64,000 bases of DNA. Source: Candidatus Margulisiibacteriota bacterium (lineage in GTDB: Bacteria > Margulisbacteria > WOR-1 > O2-12-FULL-45-9 > XYB2-FULL-48-7). Made by a program: the position numbers and the translations under genes. Below are positions 1 to 8,371 of the stretch, piece after piece; position 1 is the first letter of the stretch, and each line of letters opens with the position of its first letter. Where the stretch lies: assembly GCA_025453605.1 (NCBI GenBank), contig JALOPZ010000002.1:62001-126000 (forward strand). Direction: 5' to 3'. A model generated the notes under the pieces. It did not search any database. It was not told the origin of the DNA and saw only the letters and a list, made by a program, of their open reading frames with translations.

Positions 1-302
1 TCCAGCGCGCCGAGGGTGATAGCGTTGGCGTGCGACGATTCGGTGGCATAAGCGGTGACAATTATAAACTCTACTTCGGGATCGACTTCCTTGACCTTTT
101 TTAGGATCTCCAGTCCATCCATGCCGGGGAGCTTGAGGTCGCAGAAAACGAGATCGAACTGCCCTTTTTTCAGCCCGGCGAGGGCAGAGGGGCCGTCAGG
201 GAAGGTCGTGACATCGTAATCCTTGATCTTGAGGATCATTTTGAACGATTCCAGGACCGACGGTTCGTCGTCGATGACCATGATCCGGACATTGTCTGCC
301 AC
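1..302 (-). CDS. Response regulator receiver domain protein (partial)
   Basis: This is the N-terminal 100 residues of a CheY-like receiver domain, running off the left edge. It receives a phosphoryl group from a sensor kinase. Visible motifs are the acidic pair IDDEP near residue 10, the phospho-acceptor Asp in CDLKLPG near residue 53, and the switch Thr in IVTAY near residue 81. The start is GTG at 302, supported by a purine-rich Shine-Dalgarno sequence (AAAGGGGG) a few bases upstream. The output domain is outside the window, so the effector function is unknown. A sensor kinase lies far away at 37.5 kb, and nothing links the two. Confidence 0.85.
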   Translation of the reverse strand, partial: MADNVRIMVIDDEPSVLESFKMILKIKDYDVTTFPDGPSALAGLKKGQFDLVFCDLKLPGMDGLEILKKVKEVDPEVEFIIVTAYATESSHANAITLGAL

Positions 303-398
303 GCTGTTTCCCCCTTTCGCTTACGGGCCATTTTATCATCAGCCCCGGATTATTGCAATACAAATTTGGTTATGATATTCTCAATTTATTATGTTCAG

Positions 399-475
399 GC
401 CGGGGTAGCTCAGTTGGCTAGAGCGAGGGACTCATAAGCCCTAGGTCGCCGGTTCAATCCCGGCCCCCGGCACCA
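399..475 (+). tRNA. tRNA-Met (CAT), elongator type; tRNA-Ile2 possible
   Basis: The cloverleaf is complete. The acceptor stem GCCGGGG pairs with CCCCGGC (465-471), the D stem is GCTC/GAGC, the T arm is at 448-464 with loop TTCAATC, and CCA is encoded at 473-475. The anticodon loop CTCATAA places CAT at 433-435. The first acceptor pair is G-C, so this is not initiator tRNA. An elongator Met and a lysidine-modified Ile2 cannot be told apart by anticodon; tilS, which modifies the latter, lies just downstream. The base of the anticodon stem has an A-G mismatch (430/438). The two other tRNAs in the window do not encode CCA. Confidence 0.93.
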
Positions 476-482
476 ATTCAAC

Positions 483-791
483 ATGAAAAGCGCAAAACTG
501 TTAGCGGTCTTGGCCTATGTTTGCTGGGTGCCCGCCCTTTATATCGTGCTGACTAAACTGCGCAAAGACGAGTTTGTCGGTTTTCACGGCGGGCAGGCCC
601 TGGTCCTCTGGACGCTGATCTTCGCCGGATTTTTTGCCCTGCGCTTTCTAGTTAACCTGCTCTGGAGCGTTTTTTATATCCCGTATCTGGACCTGATCGA
701 GGTCCTTTTTGCTTTCGGCGCCTGGGGTTACGCTCTCTCCTGCGGCGTGCGCTGCGCCCAGGGCGAAATGTTCTCGTTATGGCCGCGATAA
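483..791 (+). CDS. Small membrane protein, DUF4870/Tic20-like
   Basis: This 102-residue protein is very hydrophobic, with about three predicted membrane segments (residues 5-25, 38-62 and 68-90). The motif FVGFHGGQALVL near residues 31-42 resembles the FH-x-QAL signature of DUF4870 small membrane proteins, whose function is not known. It begins 7 nt after the tRNA and its last 13 nt overlap the start of tilS, so the two are probably translated together. The family assignment rests on one motif plus topology. Confidence 0.65.
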   Translation: MKSAKLLAVLAYVCWVPALYIVLTKLRKDEFVGFHGGQALVLWTLIFAGFFALRFLVNLLWSVFYIPYLDLIEVLFAFGAWGYALSCGVRCAQGEMFSLWPR

Positions 792-2158
792 AAGAAAAAT
801 TCCTGGAAGCGATCAGAGAATACCGGATGTTCGAGCCGGGGGAGACGGTTTTGGTGGCGGTCTCCGGCGGAGCCGATTCCACCGCGCTGCTCAACCTGCT
901 GGTTGCCTGCCAGCCGGAGCTCAAGCTCAAACTGCACGTAGCGCACCTCAACCACCTCCTGCGCAAGGGGGACGCGGAGCTCGACGTCAAATATGTCGAG
1001 GGGCTGGCCCAGAAACTGCAGCTGCCGGTGATCGTTGAGACGGTGGACGTGGCCGCGCTGGCGGAAAAAGAGAAGCTGGGGATCGAAGTAGCGGCCCGCT
1101 TTGCCCGCTACGAGTTTTTTGAACGGGCGGCCGCCCGGATCGGCGCCCGCAAGATCGCGGTCGGCCATACGGCCGACGATAATATCGAGACCTTCCTGAT
1201 GCGCCTCTTGCGCGGTGCCGGCCTGAAAGGGCTGTGCGGGATCCCGCCCAAACGCGGCCAGATCGTCCGGCCGCTGATCAAGGTTTGGCGGCGGGAGATC
1301 GAAGACTACGTCGGGGCGCTTAAGCTGGTGCCGCGGCGCGACCACACCAATTACGAATCCCGGTACGTTCGCAATTCGGTCCGGCTGAAATTGGTCCCTC
1401 AGCTCAAGATCTATAATCTCAACATCAAGGAGATCATTCTGCAGACGATCCTCCTGGTGACCGAGGATAACCTGTATCTGGAAAACACCGCGGCGGACAA
1501 ATTCAGCGAGCTGGTGGTCAACCGGCGCCTGGGCGAAGTCAGGTTGAACCTGGACAAGTTCAAGTCGATCGCCGGGACGATCCAGCGCTACATCCTCCGC
1601 CTGGCGATCGAGCAGGTCAAAGGCGACCTGGCCGAATTGTCCTATAATCATATCCGGGAGATCTTGAGCAAGCTGGGGGCCACCGAGAAATGGGAACTCC
1701 ACCTGCCCGACGGAGTGTTCGCGATCGGCGACAAGAATTCGCTGACGATCTGCCGGGACAAACCGGTGGTGATCGAGGCCAAGCCGTTCAAATACGTGCT
1801 GGCGGTGCCGGGCGAGGTCCGGCTGGAGGAGGTCGGCCGGACCCTGCGGGGCGCGCTGGTCGATCAGGTCGACAAGAGTGCCGGCCCTGACGTGGCGTTC
1901 CTCGATTACGGTTTAATGGGCAAGGAGATCGTCGTCCGAAGCAAACAGCCGGGCGACCGCTTTACGCCGCTGGGGGTCAAAGGGTCCAAAAAACTGCAGG
2001 ACTTCTTCGTTGACGAAAAAGTGCCGGTCGAGGAGCGGGAACGAGTGCCGATCGTGGAGAGCGTCGGTAAGATCGTCTGGGTGGCCGGCCGGCGGCTGGA
2101 CGACCGGGCCAGGGTCACCGACAAGACGAAAAAGATCGTCAGGCTGGAGCTGTTGTGA
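779..2158 (+). CDS. tilS: tRNA(Ile)-lysidine synthase
   Basis: TilS attaches lysine to C34 of the CAU-anticodon tRNA-Ile, using ATP, so that it reads AUA codons. The PP-loop motif SGGADS is at residues 29-34, followed by the N-type ATP pyrophosphatase domain to about residue 220. The C-terminal region (about 370-459) has the TilS_C features, including RSKQPGDRFTPLG. Its 459 residues are normal for the long form. It leads an overlapping run into folP, sharing GTGA at the junction. A CAT tRNA lies just upstream, but tRNA identity was not established. Confidence 0.95.
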   Translation: MAAIKEKFLEAIREYRMFEPGETVLVAVSGGADSTALLNLLVACQPELKLKLHVAHLNHLLRKGDAELDVKYVEGLAQKLQLPVIVETVDVAALAEKEKLGIEVAARFARYEFFERAAARIGARKIAVGHTADDNIETFLMRLLRGAGLKGLCGIPPKRGQIVRPLIKVWRREIEDYVGALKLVPRRDHTNYESRYVRNSVRLKLVPQLKIYNLNIKEIILQTILLVTEDNLYLENTAADKFSELVVNRRLGEVRLNLDKFKSIAGTIQRYILRLAIEQVKGDLAELSYNHIREILSKLGATEKWELHLPDGVFAIGDKNSLTICRDKPVVIEAKPFKYVLAVPGEVRLEEVGRTLRGALVDQVDKSAGPDVAFLDYGLMGKEIVVRSKQPGDRFTPLGVKGSKKLQDFFVDEKVPVEERERVPIVESVGKIVWVAGRRLDDRARVTDKTKKIVRLELL

Positions 2159-3339
2159 TCCCCCGCGTTATCGAACACGATCTCCTGACGGAGATGCGCG
2201 CCACCGGTTGTGACCGGGCTGGCCTGGAGATCATGCTCCCCAAGGCGGTCCACCGGGTCGTCAAGTTGACCGGGATCAAGCCGATCGCCGCCAATATCAT
2301 CAAACAGGAAATGCTCTCGTTCGGCGGCGACGCCGTCACCTCTTACGGCACGCTCGATCATTCGGCCAGGGCGACCGATGTTCTCTTGCTGGGGACCGAA
2401 CGCCAGCTCTGGCAGCTGATCGCCAAGTTAAAAGCGCACCAATTCGGTCTGCCGCGGCTCGCGGAGCTGATCGATCGGTCGCTTAATAACTACGAAGCGC
2501 TCCCCAAGCCGCTGCGGGTCGGTCGGTCGACTTGGCGTTTTGGCCGGCGCACCTACGTGATGGGGATCATGAACGTGACCCCCGATTCGTTCTCCGACGG
2601 CGGACAATTCACTGACCTAGCCGCGGCAACCGACCACGCCCGACAGCTGGTCAAGGCCGGCGCTGATATCATTGATGTTGGCGGGGAGTCGACCCGGCCG
2701 GGGGCAGGGACGGTCCCGATCCGGACTGAACTGGCCAGGGTCGTGCCGGTGATCAAGGCGCTGGTCAGGCTGCGGATCCCGGTTTCGATCGACACCCGCA
2801 AGGCGGCAGTTGCGGCCGCGGCGCTGCAGGCCGGCGCGGTCATGGTCAACGATGTTTCGGGGCTCAGGTACGACCGGCAGATGGCCAAATTGATCGCCCG
2901 GAAAAAAGTCCCGATCTGCCTGATGCACATGCAAGGGAACCCCCGGACAATGCAGCGCCGGCCGTCTTATACCGATGTGATCGGTGAGATCGTTGACCGC
3001 CTGGCGGAAAGTGTTGCAAACGCGACAAATGCTGGTATACTACATGAGAAAATTATCCTGGATCCGGGGCTCGGTTTCGGGAAAACCGTCGATCACAACC
3101 TCGCTATCCTGCGCCGGTTAAGGGAATTTAAAGTGCTGGGTTGTCCGTTGCTGATCGGTCCGTCGCGCAAGTCGGTCATCGGCCAGGTGCTCGGTTTACC
3201 GGTTGGCGAGCGGGTGGAGGGGACAGCGGCGGCGGTGGCCGTGGCGATCGCCAACGGGGCGGCGCTGATCAGAGTGCATGACGTGAAGGAAATGGTCCGG
3301 GTCGCCCGGATGACCGAATCTATCATGGGAGGGAATTAA
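2155..3339 (+). CDS. folP: Dihydropteroate synthase with N-terminal extension
   Basis: This enzyme joins p-aminobenzoate to the pterin pyrophosphate in folate synthesis. The TIM-barrel starts near residue 130, with MNVTPDSFSDGG at 139-150, then a DVGGESTRPG motif, SIDTRKA, and GPSRKS near the C-terminus. About 125 residues precede the barrel; comparable longer forms occur in some anaerobes, and the function of this part is not known. The start is GTG at 2155, overlapping the tilS stop by four bases. FolK follows after one base. Confidence 0.93.
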   Translation: MIPRVIEHDLLTEMRATGCDRAGLEIMLPKAVHRVVKLTGIKPIAANIIKQEMLSFGGDAVTSYGTLDHSARATDVLLLGTERQLWQLIAKLKAHQFGLPRLAELIDRSLNNYEALPKPLRVGRSTWRFGRRTYVMGIMNVTPDSFSDGGQFTDLAAATDHARQLVKAGADIIDVGGESTRPGAGTVPIRTELARVVPVIKALVRLRIPVSIDTRKAAVAAAALQAGAVMVNDVSGLRYDRQMAKLIARKKVPICLMHMQGNPRTMQRRPSYTDVIGEIVDRLAESVANATNAGILHEKIILDPGLGFGKTVDHNLAILRRLREFKVLGCPLLIGPSRKSVIGQVLGLPVGERVEGTAAAVAVAIANGAALIRVHDVKEMVRVARMTESIMGGN

Positions 3340-3340
3340 C

Positions 3341-3958
3341 ATGGCGAAAAAAACCAAGAAAAAAGTCAAGGCGACAAAAAAGAAAAAGTCGGCCAAAGCG
3401 AAGAAAGCGGGCGGGATAACGATCGCTTATCTCGCTCTCGGTTCGAACGTCGGCGACCGGGAAGAAGCGATCGAGCAGGCTTGTTTCCTGCTGGAGAAGA
3501 ACCCCAACATCCATGTGGCCAAGCGTTCTTCCAACTATGAGACCGAAGCCGAGGGGGGCGGGGAACAGGCGCCGTTCATCAATGCCGCCGTGGAGATCAG
3601 GACCAAACTGCCGGTCCACAAGCTGCTGGAGGTCTGCCAGGAGATCGAGACCGCGCTCGGCCGCGAGCGCGAGATCGAATGGGGGCCGCGGACGATCGAC
3701 ATCGACATCCTCTTATACGATAACGAGATCATCTCCGATGATAAGCTGCAGATCCCGCACCCGCTGATGCACGAGCGGCTGTTCGTCCTGAAGCCCTTGC
3801 GCGAGATCGCGCCCAATGCCATCCACCCGGTGCTGGAAAAGAACATCGAATCGCTTTTCGAAGAGCGCAAGGCGGAAGGCGGCGAGAAGTACGACGACGA
3901 GCTCCCGGGTTTTAAAGAGATCAAAGGCGGCAGTTACGACGATTACGAAAGGTGGTAA
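3341..3958 (+). CDS. folK: 2-amino-4-hydroxy-6-hydroxymethyldihydropteridine pyrophosphokinase
   Basis: HPPK transfers pyrophosphate from ATP to hydroxymethyldihydropterin, the step before FolP. Conserved features are YLALGSNVGDREE near residues 29-41, RTIDIDILLYD in the catalytic Asp region, and IPHPLMHERLFVLKPL. The protein is 205 residues, longer than the usual 150-170. Residues 2-25 are almost only Lys and Ala, and about 35 acidic residues follow the core. The Lys-rich N-terminus could bind nucleic acid, but this is speculative. The 3' end overlaps tsaE by 7 nt. Confidence 0.93.
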   Translation: MAKKTKKKVKATKKKKSAKAKKAGGITIAYLALGSNVGDREEAIEQACFLLEKNPNIHVAKRSSNYETEAEGGGEQAPFINAAVEIRTKLPVHKLLEVCQEIETALGREREIEWGPRTIDIDILLYDNEIISDDKLQIPHPLMHERLFVLKPLREIAPNAIHPVLEKNIESLFEERKAEGGEKYDDELPGFKEIKGGSYDDYERW

Positions 3959-4389
3959 AGTTCTCGACCACCGGGGCTGAGGAAACTGTCGAGCTCGGCA
4001 GGAGGATCGGCGCTGTTCTTAAAGCGAATGACGTCGTGGCCCTGACCGGTGAACTGGGAGCGGGGAAGACGACGCTGATCCAAGGTATTGCCCGGGGCTT
4101 GGGCGTCAAAGATCACGTTACCTCGCCGACTTTTATTATCATCAACGAATACCAGGGTCGTTTGCCCCTCTACCACATTGACCTGTACCGGCTTGACGAT
4201 GTTAAGCTGATCGAGGAGCTGGGGATCGATGAGTATTTTGCCAAAGGCGGGATCTGTGTAATTGAATGGGCGGAGAAACTGGCTGGTTTGCTCCCGGCCG
4301 GCGCCGCAACGATCACGATCGAGAGTCAAGGAGAGAATGAACGAACGATATGCGTATCCTCGGGCTTAGCAGCGCGACTAAAGTCATAA
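3952..4389 (+). CDS. tsaE: tRNA threonylcarbamoyladenosine biosynthesis ATPase TsaE
   Basis: TsaE is the ATPase that supports the TsaB-TsaD complex in making t6A37 on tRNAs that read ANN codons. A Walker A motif, GELGAGKTT, is at residues 33-41, followed by SPTFIIINEY and a WAEK segment typical of the family. It has 145 residues. The GTG start at 3952 lies inside the folK end. Its 3' end overlaps tsaB by 40 nt, so the two are surely co-translated. The tsaD partner is not in this window. Confidence 0.93.
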   Translation: MVKFSTTGAEETVELGRRIGAVLKANDVVALTGELGAGKTTLIQGIARGLGVKDHVTSPTFIIINEYQGRLPLYHIDLYRLDDVKLIEELGIDEYFAKGGICVIEWAEKLAGLLPAGAATITIESQGENERTICVSSGLAARLKS

Positions 4390-5009
4390 GCTTCGGTCTG
4401 CTGGACGGCGAACGGATTGTTGCCGAAGCGACGATCGCCGAAACCAGGGCCGAGCAAATTATCCCGTTGCTGGAGCAGGCCGGCGTCAAGCCGGCGGAGA
4501 TCGACGCGATCGCCGTCTGTCAGGGGCCCGGTTCTTATTCCGGCTTGCGCGGCGGCTTGACGACCGCCAAGTCATTGGCCCAAACGCTCAATAAACCGCT
4601 GGTCGGCGTTTCGACGCTCGAGGCGATCGCTTATAATCTCGTCAGTATTGAAGGGACGATGGCTGTTATCCTCGACGCCCGGCATGATGAATATAACTTT
4701 GCCCTCTTCGGGGCCAGCGGCGGAAAGCTGAAACGTCTGACCGCCGACTTGACGCTTAAACTAGCCGTCATTAAAGAACGGCTGGCAGCGGTCAGTGGCG
4801 AGCTCTGGCTGGCCGGGAATCTGGACGGAATAAACGAATTAAGAGTTAAAAGCGATCTTCATTTTGCCGCTGAGGTCCATTGCCATCCTTACGGCGTTAA
4901 CGTTGCCCGGCTCGGCGCATTACAGCTTCTGGCCGGACAAAAAGCAGATCCGTTAACGCTAACACCCAATTATTCCCACCAACCGAACATCAGAGAATTT
5001 AACCGTTAA
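4350..5009 (+). CDS. tsaB: tRNA threonylcarbamoyladenosine biosynthesis protein TsaB
   Basis: TsaB is an inactive ASKHA-fold paralogue of TsaD that scaffolds the t6A synthase complex. The start MRILGLSSATK and the segment QGPGSYSGLRGG near residues 58-69 are diagnostic. The length, 219 residues, is normal. It is the last gene of the tilS-folP-folK-tsaE-tsaB run and is followed by a 509-nt gene-free stretch. The ATG at 4350 lies inside tsaE. Confidence 0.92.
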   Translation: MRILGLSSATKVISFGLLDGERIVAEATIAETRAEQIIPLLEQAGVKPAEIDAIAVCQGPGSYSGLRGGLTTAKSLAQTLNKPLVGVSTLEAIAYNLVSIEGTMAVILDARHDEYNFALFGASGGKLKRLTADLTLKLAVIKERLAAVSGELWLAGNLDGINELRVKSDLHFAAEVHCHPYGVNVARLGALQLLAGQKADPLTLTPNYSHQPNIREFNR

Positions 5010-5023
5010 TTCCCCGCTGTCGG

Positions 5024-5491
5024 ATAAGATATATTCTGTTCAATAGCCTTCGGCGCATGGGGGCTTCGCCCCCACAGCGATCTTGCTTGAACGTTAACCT
5101 TTTCATTTTCTTCTCTCCCCCACCTACTTTCTTTTACCAGAAAAGAAAGTAGGCAAAGAAAGCTGGCATAAGGGGCTTTGCCCCTTATGTATCCCCGACG
5201 CGCATAACTCGGCTGGATGGAGCTTCGCTACGCTCGCTCCACCAGCCTCGAACAGATGCGCTGATAATGAATGAGCCGGGAATCCGGAATATAAATAACC
5301 TTGCGGTCAACCGCGCTGGCCAGCTCTCTGCGTTTGACTCAGGGAGCGCGCAGCCGCGGAATTGCGAAATCGCTTGATTTTCTTTTCCCTCCACTTTTCT
5401 TTGATCAAGCAAAGAAAAGTGGAGAAAAGAATAAAGGAAAGAGAATAAATTAAGTCCGTACAGGCCGCAAACTTAACAGAATATATCTTAT
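5024..5491. repeat. 468-bp structured repeat element with 17-bp terminal inverted repeats
   Basis: No convincing gene lies between tsaB and rimI. The segment is bounded by a perfect 17-nt inverted repeat: 5024-5040 is the reverse complement of 5475-5491. Inside are five strong hairpins: 5058-5074 (7 bp, 3-nt loop), 5123-5153 (13 bp, 5-nt loop), 5167-5189 (10 bp, 3-nt loop), 5211-5247 (two 6-bp blocks), and 5389-5424 (15 bp, 6-nt loop). The second is followed by GTAGGCAAAGAAAG, a motif seen in dispersed repeats of many bacteria. This looks like a MITE-like or REP-cluster element. No target duplication is evident. Confidence 0.75.
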
Positions 5492-5503
5492 AAGACATGG
5501 TTT

Positions 5504-5512
5504 TGATATAAT
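5504..5512 (+). promoter_or_regulatory. Extended -10 promoter of rimI (leaderless)
   Basis: TGATATAAT is an extended -10 element whose TATAAT (5507-5512) ends 6 nt before the rimI ATG at 5519. A transcript starting at the normal distance would begin at the start codon. No good -35 is seen. The box lies just outside the right terminal repeat of the element ending at 5491. Confidence 0.65.
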
Positions 5513-5518
5513 TTGGCC

Positions 5519-5932
5519 ATGATCGTCATTTCGCCGATGAAAGACAAGGATATCCCGGTGGTCGTGGAGATCGAACGGCTCTCTTTTAAATACCCAAAGC
5601 CCGAAGCGGTCTTCCGCGAGGACGAACATAAATACCTGGTCGCCCGGGATGACGAACAGATCGTCGGTTACATCGGGATCGAAAAGATCCTGGATGAGGT
5701 CCACATCATCAACATGGCGATCCATCCGAGCTACCGGGGCAAGGGGATCGGCAAGCGACTGATGCAGCATGTGCTCAACGACGAAGAAGTGTTTTTCCTG
5801 GAAGTCCGGGTCTCGAACGAGGCGGCCAAAAAGGTCTACGAAAAGTATGGTTTTAAGGTCATTAATACCCGTAAGGAGTACTACGCCGACGGTGAAGATG
5901 CTCTGGTCATGAGAAGGATCCCCAATGAGTAG
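5519..5932 (+). CDS. rimI: GNAT N-acetyltransferase, RimI-like
   Basis: This is a 137-residue GNAT acetyltransferase of the kind that acetylates the N-terminal alanine of ribosomal protein S18. The acetyl-CoA loop reads HPSYRGKGIGKRLM near residues 75-88, and NEAAKKVYEKYGF near 104-116 is the typical C-terminal GNAT motif. I chose ATG 5519 over TTG 5513 because a TATAAT box ends 6 nt upstream, fitting leaderless transcription. Nearness to tsaB/tsaE supports RimI rather than a generic acetyltransferase. It overlaps metH by 8 nt. Confidence 0.8.
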   Translation: MIVISPMKDKDIPVVVEIERLSFKYPKPEAVFREDEHKYLVARDDEQIVGYIGIEKILDEVHIINMAIHPSYRGKGIGKRLMQHVLNDEEVFFLEVRVSNEAAKKVYEKYGFKVINTRKEYYADGEDALVMRRIPNE

Positions 5933-8336
5933 ATTTTTGGCCGAGCTGAACAAGCGGCTCCTGGTCATGGACGGTGCCATGGGGACCCAGCTGATGGAGC
6001 GGGGGATCAGGCCGGAGGACTGTTTTGACGCGGTCAACCTGAAAAGACCGGAGATCGTGCTGGAGGTCCACCGGGCTTACATCAAAGCTGGCGCCGACAT
6101 CATTGAGACGAATACTTTTGGCGCTAACCGCCAGAAACTGGCCGATTACCAGCTGGAGAAAAAGGTCAAAGAGATAAATGTGGCGGCGGCCCAATTGGCC
6201 AGGCAGGCGGCCGGCACGCCAGGGTTCGTTTGCGGTTCGATCGGCCCGCTGGGAAAAATGCTCGAGCCGCTCGGAGAGGTGACTTTTGACCAGGCCTATG
6301 AGGCGTTCGCCGAACAGGCGAAAGCGTTGGCCGAAGGGGGCGCCGACGTTGTTTCGGTCGAAACGATCTCCGACCTGCAGGAAATGCGGGCGGCGGTCAT
6401 TGCCGTCAAAACCGTGACCAAATTGCCGGTCATTGCCAGCCTGACCTACGACGCAGGGGAGAAGACCGTTTACGGCACGATCCCGGAAGTGGCGGTCGCC
6501 GTGCTGGAGCCGCTCGGGATCGACGTCATTGCCGCCAACTGTTCGACCGGTCCGGAAGGGATGATCAAAGTCGCTAAACGGCTATTGTCCGTGGCTGATA
6601 TTCCGGTCATGGTCATGCCGAACGCCGGGATACCGGAATTGGTCGGCAACCAGGCGATCTACAAAATGACGCCGGAGAAGTTCGGCAAGTTCGCCAAGCA
6701 ATTCGCCGATCTGGGGGTGCGGATAGTCGGTGGCTGTTGTGGGACTAATCCGGAGCACATCAAGGCGATCAAATCCCAACTTAAAACATCCAACATCCAA
6801 ATAAAAACAAAAGGCAATATTCAGGGGCCAAATACCAGATTTGCCAGCCGGACCAAGGTTGTCGAGCTGACAGCCGGAAAACCTCTGCTGGTCGGGGAAA
6901 GGATCAATCCGACCGGGCGGCCGGTTTTTCAGGAAGAGATCCGGGCCGGCAAGACGCGGATAATGAGGCAGGAGGCCGAAGATCAGAGCAAAGCGAAAGC
7001 TGATCTGCTGGACGTCAACGTTTCTGTCCCCGATACCTCCGAATCCGATAACATGGCGAAGGCGGTTAGGACCATCCAGTCGGTCAGTCCGCTGCCGCTC
7101 TCGGTCGACAGCCCGAATCGATTTGCCCTGGAAGCTGGTCTGAAACAGTGCTGCGGGCGGGCGCTCCTTAATTCGGTCAATGGCAAGCGCGAAAGCCTGG
7201 AAAGCGTTCTCCCGCTGGCCAAAAAATACGGCGCGGCGATCATCGCTTTGGCCCTGGATGAAAAAGGTCTGCCGCATACGGCTGATGAGCGGGTCCGGAT
7301 CGCGGAGCGGATCGTTCTTTCCGCGGTCGAAAAGGGGATAAATCGCGCGGATATTTTTGTCGATTGTCTGGTCATGACCGCCGGGGTCGGTATCCACGCT
7401 TGTCTGGAGACTTTAAAAGCCATTCCGCTGGTCAAGGAGCAGCTCGGGGTCAAGACGATCCTCGGCATCAGCAACGTTTCGCACGGGATGCCGGAAAGAG
7501 CAAAGTTGAATTCTCTCTACTTACAATTGGCGTTAACTTATGGGCTTGATGCCGCTATTGTTGATGTTACGGATAAAAAGTTACGAGTAACGAGTAACGG
7601 GTCACGGGAAGGGCTATTAGAGGCATTCAAAGCGGAAGTTGACAGGCAGAGACGGTTGGGCAAGCCGGGAGAGAAAAAGCGCGAAGCGGTCGTCAAGAAT
7701 ATCAGGTTATCAAGCTATCAGGATATCAGGCGGGCGGTGATCAATGGTGACGCGGAGCTGGTCGGCGAACTGGTCAATCAGGCGCTGGCCAAAAAATTAA
7801 AACCGCAGAAGGTGATCGACCAAGGCCTGATCCCGGGGATGGAGACGGTCGGCAAGAAATTCTCCAAAAAGGAATTTTTCCTGCCGCAAGTGATCGAAGC
7901 GGCGGAAGCGATGAGACGCGGCTTTGAGCTGTGTAAAGAAAAGCTTCCCAAAGGGAAGAGTAAGTCGGCCGGTAAAGTTTTGCTGGCCACGGTCAAAGGA
8001 GACATACACGACATCGGCAAGAACATCGTCAAGATGCTGCTCGAGAACCATGGATTCGTGGTAGTTGACCTGGGCAAAGATGTCCCGCCCGAGACGATCA
8101 TCGCGGCGGCGAAAAAAGAGAGACCGAACGTGATCGCTCTTTCCGCTCTTTTAACGACGACGATGGTCGAGATGGGGATCGTTAAGGAAGAGCTGGACAA
8201 AGCCGGGCTGAAGATCCCGCTCCTGGTCGGCGGGGCCGTGGTCACCAAGGGTTATGCCGATCGGATCGGGGCCGTTTACAGCCTCGACGCCGTCGGCGCG
8301 GTGGCGCTGGCAAAACGGATAATTAAGGTGATATAA
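5925..8336 (+). CDS. metH: Cobalamin-dependent methionine synthase, short form without reactivation domain
   Basis: This enzyme methylates homocysteine from methyltetrahydrofolate through cobalamin. The order is: homocysteine domain (1 to about 283) with zinc ligands C206, C271 and C272; pterin-binding barrel (about 310-575) starting at GERINPTGR; cobalamin cap (about 600-680); and B12-binding domain with D693-x-H695-x-x-G698. At 803 residues it lacks the C-terminal AdoMet reactivation domain of the 1200-residue enzyme, as in Thermotoga. Linkers contain low-complexity repeat inserts near residues 284-306, 551-564 and 592-601. It overlaps rimI. Confidence 0.93.
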   Translation: MSRFLAELNKRLLVMDGAMGTQLMERGIRPEDCFDAVNLKRPEIVLEVHRAYIKAGADIIETNTFGANRQKLADYQLEKKVKEINVAAAQLARQAAGTPGFVCGSIGPLGKMLEPLGEVTFDQAYEAFAEQAKALAEGGADVVSVETISDLQEMRAAVIAVKTVTKLPVIASLTYDAGEKTVYGTIPEVAVAVLEPLGIDVIAANCSTGPEGMIKVAKRLLSVADIPVMVMPNAGIPELVGNQAIYKMTPEKFGKFAKQFADLGVRIVGGCCGTNPEHIKAIKSQLKTSNIQIKTKGNIQGPNTRFASRTKVVELTAGKPLLVGERINPTGRPVFQEEIRAGKTRIMRQEAEDQSKAKADLLDVNVSVPDTSESDNMAKAVRTIQSVSPLPLSVDSPNRFALEAGLKQCCGRALLNSVNGKRESLESVLPLAKKYGAAIIALALDEKGLPHTADERVRIAERIVLSAVEKGINRADIFVDCLVMTAGVGIHACLETLKAIPLVKEQLGVKTILGISNVSHGMPERAKLNSLYLQLALTYGLDAAIVDVTDKKLRVTSNGSREGLLEAFKAEVDRQRRLGKPGEKKREAVVKNIRLSSYQDIRRAVINGDAELVGELVNQALAKKLKPQKVIDQGLIPGMETVGKKFSKKEFFLPQVIEAAEAMRRGFELCKEKLPKGKSKSAGKVLLATVKGDIHDIGKNIVKMLLENHGFVVVDLGKDVPPETIIAAAKKERPNVIALSALLTTTMVEMGIVKEELDKAGLKIPLLVGGAVVTKGYADRIGAVYSLDAVGAVALAKRIIKVI

Positions 8337-8363
8337 TCCGCTCCTGAGTTGGCGACGAGGAGG
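8332..8363 (+). promoter_or_regulatory. Promoter -10 and Shine-Dalgarno of the ybhGFSR-like operon
   Basis: TATAAT (8332-8337) overlaps the metH stop, and a strong GAGGAGG (8357-8363) lies 8 nt before the ATG at 8372. Unlike most operon starts in this window, this one has a normal leader. No clear -35 is visible. Confidence 0.5.
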
Positions 8364-8371
8364 CAAAGCTG

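Noticed and set aside
399-475. Initiator tRNA-fMet
   Set aside because: The first acceptor pair is a normal G-C, and the anticodon stem lacks the three G-C pairs of initiators.
728-1702. Long minus-strand frame opposite tilS
   Set aside because: It runs antisense to a gene with a full set of TilS motifs and has no features of its own.
5185-5498. Open frames inside the 468-bp element
   Set aside because: They follow the hairpin sequences, have no ribosome sites, and match nothing; the palindromes explain the absence of stops.
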